Source of the DNA: Sphingomonas qomolangmaensis
Lineage (GTDB): Bacteria > Pseudomonadota > Alphaproteobacteria > Sphingomonadales > Sphingomonadaceae
DNA: 64,000 bases
Reading direction: 5' to 3'
NCBI RefSeq assembly: GCF_024496245.1
Contig: NZ_CP101740.1
Location: 1,673,501 to 1,737,500 of the forward strand
Positions 1-8,469 of the stretch are shown piece after piece; positions within the stretch are counted from its first letter, which is position 1; every line of letters starts with the position of its first letter. Made by a program: the position numbers and the translations under genes. The notes under the pieces are model-generated. The model did no database searches. It was given only the letters and a program-made list of their open reading frames with translations, and had not been told where the DNA came from.

Positions 1-806
1 CCGCGCAGATGCTGTTGACGCTCGACGATCTCGAAGATCGCCGCCGCTACCTCAACGCCGCCGCGACGCTCGACCGGCTGCTGCGGCTGAACGTCGTGCC
101 GATCATCAACGAGAATGATTCGGTCGCGACCGAGGAAATTCGCTTCGGCGACAATGACCGGCTGGCGGCGCGGGTCGCCGGCGCGGCGATGGCGCAGGGG
201 GTGATCCTGCTGTCCGACGTCGACGGGCTCTACACCGCCAACCCCGCGACCGACCCGGCGGCGACGCTGATCCCGCGCGTCGAGACGATCGCCGCGATCG
301 AGGGGATGGCCGATGGGTCGTCGCGATCGGGAATGGGATCGGGCGGCATGCTCGCCAAGGTCGAGGCGGCGCGGATCGCGACGGCGGCTGGCGCGCATCT
401 GGCGATCGCAGGAGGGCATGGGCTGAATCCGTTGCAACGCTTCGCCGACAGCGGCCATGGTACCGTCTTCGTCGCCCCCGCGAGCGCGCCTGCGCGCAAG
501 GCGTGGCTGCGCGGCGGGCTTACCGCGCGCGGTGCGATCCATATCGATGCCGGCGCGGTCGAGGCGTTGCGCGCGGGCAAGAGCCTGCTTCCTGCGGGCG
601 CACAGCGGATCGACGGGCGATTCGCGCGCGGCGACCTGGTGCTGCTGGTCGCACCCGATGGCAGCCATGTCGCGCGGGGGTTAACCGAATATGGCGATGC
701 CGATGCCGCGCTGGTGATCGGGCGGCGGAGCGACGAACTGGGTGACCTGCTCGGTTACGCGCCGCGCTCGGCGTTGGTGCATCGCAACCACATGGCGTTG
801 CTGTGA
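1..806 (+). CDS. proB: Glutamate 5-kinase, C-terminal part (5' end outside window)
   Basis: Phosphorylates glutamate to glutamyl-5-phosphate, the first step of proline synthesis, in the cytosol. The gene enters from the left edge (first whole codon at base 3) and has no start in the window. What remains begins in the amino-acid kinase domain, with the family-typical segments VVPIINENDSVA and EEIRFGDNDRLAA and the SGMGSGGMLAKVEAA stretch. It ends with a C-terminal PUA-type domain (about the last 80 residues, GAIHIDAGAVEALRAG onward). The stop overlaps the start of the next gene as GTGA, so the two are translationally coupled, although no shared pathway is evident. Confidence 0.95.
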   Translation, partial: AQMLLTLDDLEDRRRYLNAAATLDRLLRLNVVPIINENDSVATEEIRFGDNDRLAARVAGAAMAQGVILLSDVDGLYTANPATDPAATLIPRVETIAAIEGMADGSSRSGMGSGGMLAKVEAARIATAAGAHLAIAGGHGLNPLQRFADSGHGTVFVAPASAPARKAWLRGGLTARGAIHIDAGAVEALRAGKSLLPAGAQRIDGRFARGDLVLLVAPDGSHVARGLTEYGDADAALVIGRRSDELGDLLGYAPRSALVHRNHMALL

Positions 807-1699
807 GCGTATTGGCGATCACCGGCGGGACCGGCTTCGTCGGGTCGCGGCTGATCACGCGGGCGCTCGCCGATGGCCACCCGGTGCGCGCCCTCACCCG
901 CCGCGCGCAGCCGCCGCGTGAGGGGGTGACCTGGATCGAAGGCGCGCTCGATCGCATCGGCGCGCTTTGCGAGGGCGCCGATGCGGTGATCCACGTCGCT
1001 GGCGTGGTGAACGCCCCCGACCGCGCGGGGTTCGTCGCGGGCAATATCGACGGCACGCGCGGGGTGCTCGACGCAGCCAAGGCGGCGGGGGTCGCACGCT
1101 TCGTCCATGTCTCGTCGCTCGCGGCGCGCGAGCCCGATCTTTCGACCTATGGCTGGTCGAAGGCGCAGGGTGACGCGCTGGTGACCGCGAGCGACCGCGA
1201 TTGGGACATCGTCCGCCCGCCCGCGATCTATGGCCCCGGCGACATGGAGCTGCGCGATATGTTCTGGCTGGCGACGCGCGGGGTGATGCCGCTGCCGCCG
1301 CCGGGCAAGCTTTCGATCCTGCACGTCGATGATCTGGTGCGGCTGCTGCTCGCGCTCGCGGGCAGCAAAGGCGCGCGCGAGATCTACGAAGTCGACGACC
1401 AGACCCCCGGCGCCTGGACGCACGACAGCTTCGCGCGCGCGCTCGGTCGTGCGGTCGGCCAGCGGGTGATGCCGCTGTCGCTGCCCCGCCCGTTGCTGGC
1501 GATCGCGGCGCGGGTCGCGCGCGCGGTACAGGGGGACAAGGCCAAGCTGACCCCCGATCGCGTCGCCTATTTCTGCCATCCCGACTGGACCGCCGACCCC
1601 GATCGCCGCCCGCCCGCTGCGCTGTGGCAACCGCGGATCACCGCTGCAGAGGGGCTACCTGCCACCGCCCAGTGGTATCGCGCCAACGGCCTGCTATAG
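803..1699 (+). CDS. cerR: NAD(P)-dependent epimerase/dehydratase; candidate ceramide reductase
   Basis: An extended short-chain dehydrogenase of 298 aa. The Rossmann motif GGTGFVG is at residues 8-14, a Ser pair is at 104-105, and the catalytic Y-x3-K is Tyr116/Lys120 (YGWSK). The start is a GTG overlapping the proB stop. From family membership alone only an NAD(P)-linked oxidoreductase can be claimed. The proposal that it reduces the 3-keto group of the long-chain base or ceramide rests on position, just before the dedicated ACP and spt. In Caulobacter an epimerase-like reductase, CerR, lies beside the same genes. No signal peptide or membrane segment is visible at this start. Symbol given as a candidate. 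Confidence 0.75.
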   Translation: MSVLAITGGTGFVGSRLITRALADGHPVRALTRRAQPPREGVTWIEGALDRIGALCEGADAVIHVAGVVNAPDRAGFVAGNIDGTRGVLDAAKAAGVARFVHVSSLAAREPDLSTYGWSKAQGDALVTASDRDWDIVRPPAIYGPGDMELRDMFWLATRGVMPLPPPGKLSILHVDDLVRLLLALAGSKGAREIYEVDDQTPGAWTHDSFARALGRAVGQRVMPLSLPRPLLAIAARVARAVQGDKAKLTPDRVAYFCHPDWTADPDRRPPAALWQPRITAAEGLPATAQWYRANGLL

Positions 1700-1763
1700 C
1701 AGCGCCGGAAAGCCGCCGCATTTTGCTGGCAGGCCGATACGCAACTTAGCCAGAAAGCACCGA

Positions 1764-2006
1764 ATGTCCGACCGTCAGGCGATCTTCGACACCGTCACCG
1801 CCCAGATCGAACCCTTCAACAAGAAGGGCATCGCGCTGGAGGAAGGCACCACCTTCGCCGGCGATCTCGAATGGGACAGCCTGACGGTGATGGATTTCGT
1901 CGCCGCGGTCGAGGACGAGTTCGACGTGCTGATCACGATGAACATGCAGGCCGAGATCGAAACCGTCGGCCAGTTGGTCGATGCGGTGCAGAAGCTGAAG
2001 CAGTAA
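1764..2006 (+). CDS. acpR: Acyl carrier protein dedicated to sphingolipid synthesis
   Basis: An 80-aa acidic acyl carrier protein. The phosphopantetheine attachment serine is Ser39 in EWDSLTVMDF. The flanking helices are acidic, as usual. The gene sits directly before serine palmitoyltransferase, separated from it only by a palindromic repeat. In several sphingomonads the SPT-adjacent ACP (AcpR) is known to deliver the acyl chain to SPT in place of acyl-CoA, and that role is inferred here. It is clearly not the housekeeping AcpP, which would lie among fab genes. Confidence 0.88.
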   Translation: MSDRQAIFDTVTAQIEPFNKKGIALEEGTTFAGDLEWDSLTVMDFVAAVEDEFDVLITMNMQAEIETVGQLVDAVQKLKQ

Positions 2007-2009
2007 CCA

Positions 2010-2129
2010 CCGTTCGTCCTGCGTAGCCATTGAGCCCGTCGAAATGGCGTATCGAAGGACCGGGTCGTCTTGGGCATGTTCCTTCGATACGGGTCTTCGA
2101 CAAGCTCAGCCCTTACGCAGGACGAACGG
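2010..2129. repeat. Intergenic palindrome, family A, between acp and spt
   Basis: The outer arms at 2010-2025 and 2114-2129 are perfect 16-bp inverted repeats. Inside lie the recurrent modules TTCGATACGG and TCGACAAGCTCAG. The same modules recur near 23.1, 32.1, 38.0 and 60.6 kb. The element starts a few bases after the acp stop and ends 17 bp before the spt start, so a transcript crossing it would fold into a long hairpin. Confidence 0.85.
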
Positions 2130-2146
2130 GCCAGGATGGATTTGAG

Positions 2147-3415
2147 ATGACCGAAGCCGCAACCGCGCCCCATGCCCTGCCCGTCGAACCCGCGACCGCG
2201 CCGCCCGCGCGCGACCTGTTCAGCAAGTTCGACCCGCTGATCGCCGAGCGCGAGGCGCTGCTGGCCACGGGCGTGCGCGATCCGTTCGCGATCGTGATGG
2301 AGCGCGTGAAATCACCGACCGAGGCGGTGATCCGCGGCAAGGACACGATCCTGCTCGGCACCTATAATTATATGGGCATGACCTTCGACCCCGACGTGAT
2401 CGCCGCGGGCAAGGCGGCGCTCGACCAGTTCGGATCGGGCACCAATGGCAGCCGGATGCTCAACGGCACCTTCCGCGACCATGTCGATGCCGAGGAAGCG
2501 CTCAAAGAATTCTACGGGGCCGACCACGCGATGGTGTTTTCGACCGGCTACCAGGCGAATCTCGGCATCCTGTCGACGATCGCCACCAAGGGTGAGTACA
2601 TCATCCTCGACGCCGACAGCCATGCGTCGATCTATGACGGCTGCGCGCTGGGCAATGCCGAGATCGTGCGCTTTCGCCACAATTCGGTCGAGGATCTCGA
2701 CAAGCGCCTCGGCCGGCTGCCCGCCGAAGCCGGCAAACTGGTAGTGCTCGAAGGCGTGTATTCGATGCTCGGCGACATCGCCCCGCTTCGTCAAATGGTC
2801 GAGGTCGCGCGCAAGCATGGTGCGATGGTGTTGGTCGACGAAGCGCATTCGATGGGCTTTTTCGGCGAGCATGGCCGCGGCGTGTACGAGGAAGTCGGGC
2901 TCGAACTCGGCACCGATGTCGATTTCGTGATCGGCACCTTCTCGAAATCGGTGGGCACCGTCGGCGGTTTCTGCGTGTCGAACCATCCCAAGTTCGAAGT
3001 GATGCGGCTGTCGTGCCGGCCCTATATCTTCACCGCCTCGCTGCCCCCCTCGGTGGTCGCGACTGCGGCGACCTCGATCCGCAAGCTGATGACCGCCGAC
3101 AAGAAGCGCGCGCAATTATGGGACAATGCGCGCACGCTGCATCGCGGGCTGACCGACATGGGGTTTAAGCTCGGCACCGCGCAGCCCGATTCGGCGATCA
3201 TTGCGATCATCCTGGACGACCAGCAGCAGGCGGTGGTGATGTGGCAGGCGCTGCTCGAAGGCGGCCTGTACGTCAACATGGCGCGCCCGCCGGCGACGCC
3301 TGCAGGCACCTTCCTGCTGCGCTGTTCGCTATGCGCCGAACACACCCCCGAACAGATCGAGCGGGTGCTGGCGATGTTCGGCGCGGCGGGGCGTGCGGTG
3401 GGGGTGATTTCGTAA
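2147..3415 (+). CDS. spt: Serine palmitoyltransferase
   Basis: A PLP enzyme of the alpha-oxoamine synthase family that condenses L-serine with a palmitoyl thioester to give 3-ketosphinganine, the committed step of sphingolipid synthesis (cytosolic). It is 422 aa, about the length of the well-studied Sphingomonas enzyme, and is highly similar to it as I recall that sequence. Visible features are the substrate-binding GTYNYMG, the Asp and His of VDEAHSMGFFG, and the PLP lysine in GTFSKSVGTVGG. The ATG at 2147 was chosen because the frame upstream only reads through the preceding repeat. A C-terminal region rich in conserved residues (NMARPPATPAGTFLLR) completes the fold. Confidence 0.96.
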   Translation: MTEAATAPHALPVEPATAPPARDLFSKFDPLIAEREALLATGVRDPFAIVMERVKSPTEAVIRGKDTILLGTYNYMGMTFDPDVIAAGKAALDQFGSGTNGSRMLNGTFRDHVDAEEALKEFYGADHAMVFSTGYQANLGILSTIATKGEYIILDADSHASIYDGCALGNAEIVRFRHNSVEDLDKRLGRLPAEAGKLVVLEGVYSMLGDIAPLRQMVEVARKHGAMVLVDEAHSMGFFGEHGRGVYEEVGLELGTDVDFVIGTFSKSVGTVGGFCVSNHPKFEVMRLSCRPYIFTASLPPSVVATAATSIRKLMTADKKRAQLWDNARTLHRGLTDMGFKLGTAQPDSAIIAIILDDQQQAVVMWQALLEGGLYVNMARPPATPAGTFLLRCSLCAEHTPEQIERVLAMFGAAGRAVGVIS

Positions 3416-3433
3416 ATCTTGGGGTTCGTTCCA

Positions 3434-3604
3434 TCCTCCCCCGCCAGGGGGAGGTGGCAGCCGAAGTCTGATGGAGGGGGCGGACACGAAGCGCCCGCGA
3501 CCTGCACGCGCTGGTTAGCCAAAATGCACAACCACCGACCGCACCCCATCCGCCCCCTCCGACCGACGCCGAAGCGTCCGCCACCTCCCCCTGGCGGGGG
3601 AGGA
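3434..3604. repeat. Intergenic palindrome, family B, between spt and lptF
   Basis: The arms at 3434-3457 and 3581-3604 are perfect 24-bp inverted repeats. Each arm is itself a small hairpin (CCTCCCCC / GGGGGAGG). An inner pair of arms (GGAGGGGGCGGA and its near complement) lies between them. The element fills most of the 350-bp gap between spt and the permease genes. The rest of that gap (3605-3764) holds no gene and no clear promoter that I can identify. Confidence 0.85.
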
Positions 3605-3764
3605 ATAAGGGGTTACGGCATCCGGCCGCGTCTTGGGCGCTCGGCGCTAGCCCCCTCGCCCAGGGCCGGGGTGACGTACCGATGGCGAATTCGATGCTGA
3701 CGCCTTGGTCTCTGCCGGGTATAGCCGGGCGTTCACCCCGTAGCGAAAGCACGCTTTTCCCGAC

Positions 3765-4955
3765 ATGAAGTCGATCGACCGCTACATGGCACGCCTGATC
3801 GCGGTGCCGCTGTTTTCGACGCTGGTGATCGCGGCGATGCTGCTGGTGCTCGACCGGATGCTCCGATTGTTCGACTTCGTCGCGACCGAGGGCGGGCCGG
3901 TAAGCGTCGTCTGGAAGATGCTCGCCAATCTGCTGCCCGAATATTTGGGCTTGGGCATTCCGATCGGGCTGCTGCTCGGCATCCTGCTGGCGTTCCGCAA
4001 GCTGGCCGCCTCGTCCGAGCTCGACGTGCTCCAGGGCGTCGGCATGAGCTATTGGCGGCTGCTGCGCGTGCCGTATTTCTACACCATCGTGCTGGCGGCG
4101 CTGAACCTGGCGATTGTCGGCTATGTCCAGCCGACCGCGCGCTATGCCTACGAAGAACTCCGCTTCGAGCTGCGATCGGGCGCGCTCGGCGCGTCGATCA
4201 AGGTCGGCGAATTCACCAGCTTCGGCGCTGACATGACGATGCGGATCGAGGACAGCCGCGACAGCGGCCGCGACCTCTCGGGCATCTTCGTCAATTTTCG
4301 CGACAAGGAGGGCGGCTGGTACGCCGCCTCCGCCGAGAAGGGCCAGTTCCTCGCGACCGACGATCCGAACACGATCCTGTTTCGCCTGACGCGCGGCACG
4401 CTGGTGCATAATTCACCCGGCTTCGTGCGCCCGCGCGTGCTGACCTTCACCAGCCATGATTTGCCGATCCCGCTGCCCGAATTCGGGCGCTTCCGCGCGC
4501 GCGGCGACCGCAATCTCGAGCGCACCCTGCCCGAGCTGGTGCGGCTGGGCGGTGACGACGATGCCAGCCCCGAGCTTCGCAACACCAGCCGCGCGGCGTT
4601 CCACTTCCGCGTGGTCGAGGTGGCGACGATGTTCCTGCTGCCGCTGCTCGCGCTCGCGCTCGGCGTTCCCGCCAAAAGGTCGGGATCCGCGCTGGGCGTC
4701 TTCCTGTCGATCGTGATGATCGTCACCTATCACAAGGTGAACGAATATGGCGAAGCGGTGGGCGGGCTCGGCCGCGTCGATCCGATCATTGCGCTTTGGG
4801 TACCCTTTGCCCTGTTCGCCGCCTTGGTCGGCTGGATGTATTATCAGATCGCCTATGTCCCCGGCGGCCAGCCGATCGGCGGACTCGAACGCGTGGCGGG
4901 CAAGCTGGTGAAGGCAGTGACCAGCCGCCTGCCCGGCCGGCGCCGGACCGCTTGA
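3765..4955 (+). CDS. lptF: LptF/LptG-family permease (LptF-like)
   Basis: A 396-aa inner-membrane protein of the YjgP/YjgQ (LptF/LptG) family. The layout is three N-terminal membrane spans (about residues 12-120), a periplasmic beta-jellyroll-type region (about 120-285), and three C-terminal spans. In classical systems LptF and LptG pair with the LptB ATPase to extract lipopolysaccharide and pass it to LptC and LptA. No ATPase or LptA/C gene is present here. Sphingomonads use glycosphingolipid instead of LPS, and the gene lies between spt and a candidate ceramide synthase, so the cargo may be a sphingolipid. The F versus G assignment is tentative. Confidence 0.85.
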   Translation: MKSIDRYMARLIAVPLFSTLVIAAMLLVLDRMLRLFDFVATEGGPVSVVWKMLANLLPEYLGLGIPIGLLLGILLAFRKLAASSELDVLQGVGMSYWRLLRVPYFYTIVLAALNLAIVGYVQPTARYAYEELRFELRSGALGASIKVGEFTSFGADMTMRIEDSRDSGRDLSGIFVNFRDKEGGWYAASAEKGQFLATDDPNTILFRLTRGTLVHNSPGFVRPRVLTFTSHDLPIPLPEFGRFRARGDRNLERTLPELVRLGGDDDASPELRNTSRAAFHFRVVEVATMFLLPLLALALGVPAKRSGSALGVFLSIVMIVTYHKVNEYGEAVGGLGRVDPIIALWVPFALFAALVGWMYYQIAYVPGGQPIGGLERVAGKLVKAVTSRLPGRRRTA

Positions 4956-4986
4956 TGCCCGATCGCTTCCTTAAGGCGCTATCGCA

Positions 4987-6081
4987 ATGAACGTGTCGTT
5001 TTTCCCGTCGCGGACGGTGTCGCTCTACATGGGCAAGATGTTCCTGATCCGCACCTTCGCCATCCTGGCGGCGCTCGTAATGGTGCTCCAGGCGCTCGAC
5101 CTTTTGAGCGAGAGCGGACGCATCCTTGCCTATGAGGGCAATGGCCAGGCCGAGGTGTGGCGCTATGCGTCGCTGCGCACGCCACAGATCATCGCGCGCT
5201 TCCTGCCCTTTGCGGTGCTGCTCGGCACGATTATCACGCTATCGACGCTCAACCAGAATAGCGAGATCATCTCGCTCAAGGCCGCGGGGCTTTCGGCGCA
5301 CCAGGTGCTGGCGCCGCTGATCGTCACTGCGTTGGGCGTCGCGGTGCTGTCGTTCGCGTTCAACGACCGCGTCGTCAGCCGCGCGACCGCGACGCTGAGC
5401 GCCTGGGAGCGGGTCGATTTCGGGCCGATGCCCGTCGATCGCGGCGATCGCGCGAATATCTGGGTACGCGAAGGCGACGACCTGGTGCAGGTGCGCGAAG
5501 TGCGTGGGCGCGGCGATGCGGCGCAACTACGCGGCATCAGCCAGTATAAGCGCCAGGGCGGATCGATCGTGTCGGTGATCATGGGCGAGCGCGGGGTGCG
5601 CGAGGGAGATGGCTGGCGGCTGACCAACGCGACGCGGTTCGACGTTCGCCGCGGCGAGGTGCAGCGCCTGCCCTCGATCGTGATCGGGCGCGGGATCAGC
5701 CCCGATCAGTTCACCTTGTCGTCGGTCGAGGCCGATGCGCTGTCGTTCGGCGAGCTCAAGACCGCGGTAGGCGAGCTGGAGCAGGCGGGTCGCCCGACGA
5801 AGGCGCTGGAGGGCGCGCTGTGGCATAAATTGTCGGGGCCACTGTCGTCGATCCTGATGCCGCTGCTGGGCGCGGTCGCGGCGTTCGGCATCGCCCGATC
5901 GGGCAAGCTCTTCATCCGCGCGGTGATCGGGATGGGTCTGGGCTTCGCCTATTTCGTCGCCGACAATTTCGCGCTCGCGATGGGCAATCTTGGGGCCTAT
6001 CCGCCGTTCCTGGCGGCGTGGGCACCGTTCCTGCTGTTCTTCCTGATCGGCGAAGCGGTGCTGGTGCGGACCGAGGAATGA
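4987..6081 (+). CDS. lptG: LptF/LptG-family permease (LptG-like)
   Basis: A 364-aa partner of the preceding permease with the same architecture. There are N-terminal spans including FLIRTFAILAALVMVLQAL, the conserved LNQNSEIISLKAAGLS coupling segment near residue 85, a periplasmic domain (about 120-265), and a C-terminal membrane bundle. The coupling segment is where such permeases dock on the LptB ATPase, so this is a working transporter subunit that needs an ATPase encoded elsewhere. The gene starts 31 bp after lptF and is probably co-transcribed with it. Confidence 0.85.
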   Translation: MNVSFFPSRTVSLYMGKMFLIRTFAILAALVMVLQALDLLSESGRILAYEGNGQAEVWRYASLRTPQIIARFLPFAVLLGTIITLSTLNQNSEIISLKAAGLSAHQVLAPLIVTALGVAVLSFAFNDRVVSRATATLSAWERVDFGPMPVDRGDRANIWVREGDDLVQVREVRGRGDAAQLRGISQYKRQGGSIVSVIMGERGVREGDGWRLTNATRFDVRRGEVQRLPSIVIGRGISPDQFTLSSVEADALSFGELKTAVGELEQAGRPTKALEGALWHKLSGPLSSILMPLLGAVAAFGIARSGKLFIRAVIGMGLGFAYFVADNFALAMGNLGAYPPFLAAWAPFLLFFLIGEAVLVRTEE

Positions 6082-6091
6082 TCCGCAGCGT

Positions 6092-7201
6092 CTAGCGGCT
6101 GCGCAGCGTTCCGCGCACCAGCCGGTTCAGCAGCCCCGGCAACCCGTCGTAGCTCGCCTTGTGATAGGGCGAATGCCCGTCGAACGCGGTCGACAATCGG
6201 CGATGCGCCTCGCCCAGCGAATGATAGGGCAGCCCCGGCAGCAGATGATGCAGCGCGTGATAGCGCAGCCCCACCGGCGCCCACAGCACAGGCAGCGTGG
6301 CGGGCGGCGGCACGTTGACCGAATCAAGATATTGCGCGGTCAGCGACATTTCCTCGCCCTCATTCTCCCACAGATGCGCGACCAAGGTGCGCACCTGGTT
6401 GATCGCCATCATCCCCGAGATCGTCGCGAGCAAAATGACGAACGCCTTGAGCGGCAGCACCCCGGTCGCAGTCGCGGCGATCAGGCCGATCGCCCAGATG
6501 CTGGTCGCGATCTCGAGCTGCCACCAGCGGCGCATCGCCTCGCCCTCGGTCGGGCGGCGGCGGAATTCGGGGTTGATGCACAGCGCCGAGAAGCGCGCCT
6601 CGACCGGGCGACGAAGCCACGGCACCAGGATCGTCAGGGGTGTCAGGAGCGCATAGCGCACCAGGAAGCCGATCGGCGCCAGCGCCGAAACCAGCACGAA
6701 CAGCGGCACGCTCCACGGCTTCATATGCGCCAGCGGCAGATATTCGGGGTCCTCGGCGGTGCCGTAGCGAGTCTTGGCGTGGTGCAGGTTGTGCACGCCT
6801 TCATAGGTGAACGACGGCGCCATCAGCGGCACGCCGATCAGCGCGTTCCACCCCAACCGGAAGCCGGGCACCGCGGCATGCTTCATATGGCTGACTTCGT
6901 GGATGAAGCTGGCGGCGCGATAGAGCGCGAGCACCGAGACGAGCCAAGACACGATCGCCCAGTCGAGCGGTTCGAACAGGATCGCGCCAGCGAGCGCAGC
7001 ATAGCCCACCGCGGTCGATAGCAGCAGGTCGGTCCAATAGAGCGCCGGCCGCGGCGCGAGCAGGTCACGCGTCATTTCGGCGGCGGTACGCAACATCGCC
7101 TTGTCGTCTGCCACCTGGCCGAGTGGCAGCGACAGCCGCGCCGAGGCGATACCGGTGGCGTCGAGCCCGTCGAGAGAGAAAGAATTCATGGTACTCGTCA
7201 T
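6092..7201 (-). CDS. Membrane fatty-acid desaturase / hydroxylase family protein
   Basis: An integral-membrane di-iron enzyme. All three histidine clusters are visible: HEVSHMKH, HNLHHAK and HALHHLLPGLP. Hydrophobic pairs lie between them. Members introduce double bonds or hydroxyls into acyl chains or sphingoid bases, and the sequence does not say which. It is convergent with lptG (10-bp gap) and divergent from the candidate ceramide synthase, so the context points to modification of the long-chain base or its amide-linked fatty acid. Sphingomonad sphingolipids are known to contain unsaturated or cyclopropane bases and 2-hydroxy acids. The start is uncertain: ATG codons at 7201 and 7189 both fit and neither has a strong ribosome site. 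Confidence 0.85.
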   Translation of the reverse strand: MTSTMNSFSLDGLDATGIASARLSLPLGQVADDKAMLRTAAEMTRDLLAPRPALYWTDLLLSTAVGYAALAGAILFEPLDWAIVSWLVSVLALYRAASFIHEVSHMKHAAVPGFRLGWNALIGVPLMAPSFTYEGVHNLHHAKTRYGTAEDPEYLPLAHMKPWSVPLFVLVSALAPIGFLVRYALLTPLTILVPWLRRPVEARFSALCINPEFRRRPTEGEAMRRWWQLEIATSIWAIGLIAATATGVLPLKAFVILLATISGMMAINQVRTLVAHLWENEGEEMSLTAQYLDSVNVPPPATLPVLWAPVGLRYHALHHLLPGLPYHSLGEAHRRLSTAFDGHSPYHKASYDGLPGLLNRLVRGTLRSR

Positions 7202-7274
7202 TAACGCCAGATAGTGGCAGTATATGGGCATTCAATAAGTTGACATCCGCCGGGCGACGCGGGACGACGCTGCC

Positions 7275-8423
7275 ATGATCGCCATCCGCCCCGTCGCCAC
7301 ACGCGCCGATCGCAGCAAATTCATCGACTTGGCCTATCGGCTCAACGCCCGCGATCCCAACTGGATCGCCCCGCTTCGCAGCGAAGTGGCCGAGACGATC
7401 GACCCCGGCAAGAATGGCTGGTTCAGCCACGCCGAGGGGCAGTTGTTCCTGGCCGAACGCGACGGACAGGTCGTCGGGCGCATCTCGGCGCATGTCGATA
7501 CGCTGGCGCTGACGATGCCCGCCGACCGCGGCTTCGGCCCCGGCGCGGGGCAATGGGGGCTGTTCGAAGCCGAGGACGAGGAAGTCGCGCACGCGCTGAT
7601 CGCCACCGCCGAGACATGGCTGCGCAATCGCGGGCTCACCCGTGCGCTGGGGCCGATCAGCCTGTCGATCTGGGAACAGCCGGGGTTGCTGGTCGAGGGC
7701 TTCGATCATCCACCGACGGTGATGATGGGGCATAACCTGCCCGAGCAGCGCGGCTGGATCGAGCGCGCGGGCTACACCCCCGCCAAGGAACTCGTCACCT
7801 ACGACCTCGACATCACCCCCGATTTCCCGCCGATCGTCCAGCGGATCATCGCCGCGGGCGAGAAGAACCAGCGGATCGTCATCCGCCGGGTCGACAAGTC
7901 GCGCTTCGACGAAGAGGCTGGGATCATCCTCGCCATCCTCAACGATGCCTGGCGCGACAATTGGGGGTTCGTGCCGCTGACCCCGCCCGAGATCGCCGAT
8001 GTCGGGCGCAAGCTGAAGCCGATCGTGTTCGAGGACCTGATCCGCATTGCCGAAGTCGATGGCGAGCCCGTCGCGTTCCTGATCACCCTGCCCGACCTCA
8101 ACGAAGCGATCGCGCCGCTGAACGGCAATCTCTTCCCCTTCGGCTGGGCCAAGTTGCTGTGGTGGCTGCGCACGCCGCCGCAATGCCGGACGGTGCGCGT
8201 GCCACTGATGGGGGTGGTCAAAAGGCTGCAGGCCTCGCGGATGGCGAGCCAATTGGCCTTCATGATGATCGAATATGTCCGTCGCGACACGCTCGCCAAG
8301 TTCGGCGCGACTCGCGGCGAGATCGGCTGGATCCTCGACGACAATCAGGGGATGATCGCGATCGCCGATGCGATCCACGCCAAGATCAACAAGCGCTACA
8401 CGATCTACGAACGCACGCTGTAG
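7275..8423 (+). CDS. bcerS: GNAT-like N-acyltransferase; candidate bacterial ceramide synthase
   Basis: A 382-aa protein with an N-terminal half typical of large GNAT-like proteins annotated as N-acetyltransferases (IRPVATRADRSKFIDLAYRL, then FLAERDGQVVGRISAHVD). The C-terminal half contains FMMIEYVRRDTLAKFGA. In Caulobacter an enzyme of this type (bCerS), encoded near spt and an ACP, transfers the second acyl chain to the long-chain base amine. I assign the same role here from the family resemblance plus the nearby spt, acp and epimerase genes. It has no signal peptide or membrane span, so it should act in the cytosol. The symbol is given as a candidate. Confidence 0.75.
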   Translation: MIAIRPVATRADRSKFIDLAYRLNARDPNWIAPLRSEVAETIDPGKNGWFSHAEGQLFLAERDGQVVGRISAHVDTLALTMPADRGFGPGAGQWGLFEAEDEEVAHALIATAETWLRNRGLTRALGPISLSIWEQPGLLVEGFDHPPTVMMGHNLPEQRGWIERAGYTPAKELVTYDLDITPDFPPIVQRIIAAGEKNQRIVIRRVDKSRFDEEAGIILAILNDAWRDNWGFVPLTPPEIADVGRKLKPIVFEDLIRIAEVDGEPVAFLITLPDLNEAIAPLNGNLFPFGWAKLLWWLRTPPQCRTVRVPLMGVVKRLQASRMASQLAFMMIEYVRRDTLAKFGATRGEIGWILDDNQGMIAIADAIHAKINKRYTIYERTL

Positions 8424-8432
8424 CGGCGGATA

Positions 8433-8457
8433 CCGGGCCGCGATCGTCGCGGCCCGG
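8433..8457. terminator. Bidirectional hairpin between convergent genes
   Basis: A perfect 11-bp stem (CCGGGCCGCGA and its complement) with a TCG loop lies between the stop of the acyltransferase and the stop of the convergent small secreted gene. No U-tract follows on either side, so termination by this hairpin is plausible but not certain. Confidence 0.55.
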
Positions 8458-8469
8458 CATCGTGAAGCG

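Noticed and set aside
2030..2146. N-terminal extension of serine palmitoyltransferase
   Set aside because: The frame is open, but the 39 extra codons are translated repeat sequence. The family N-terminus starts at the ATG at 2147.
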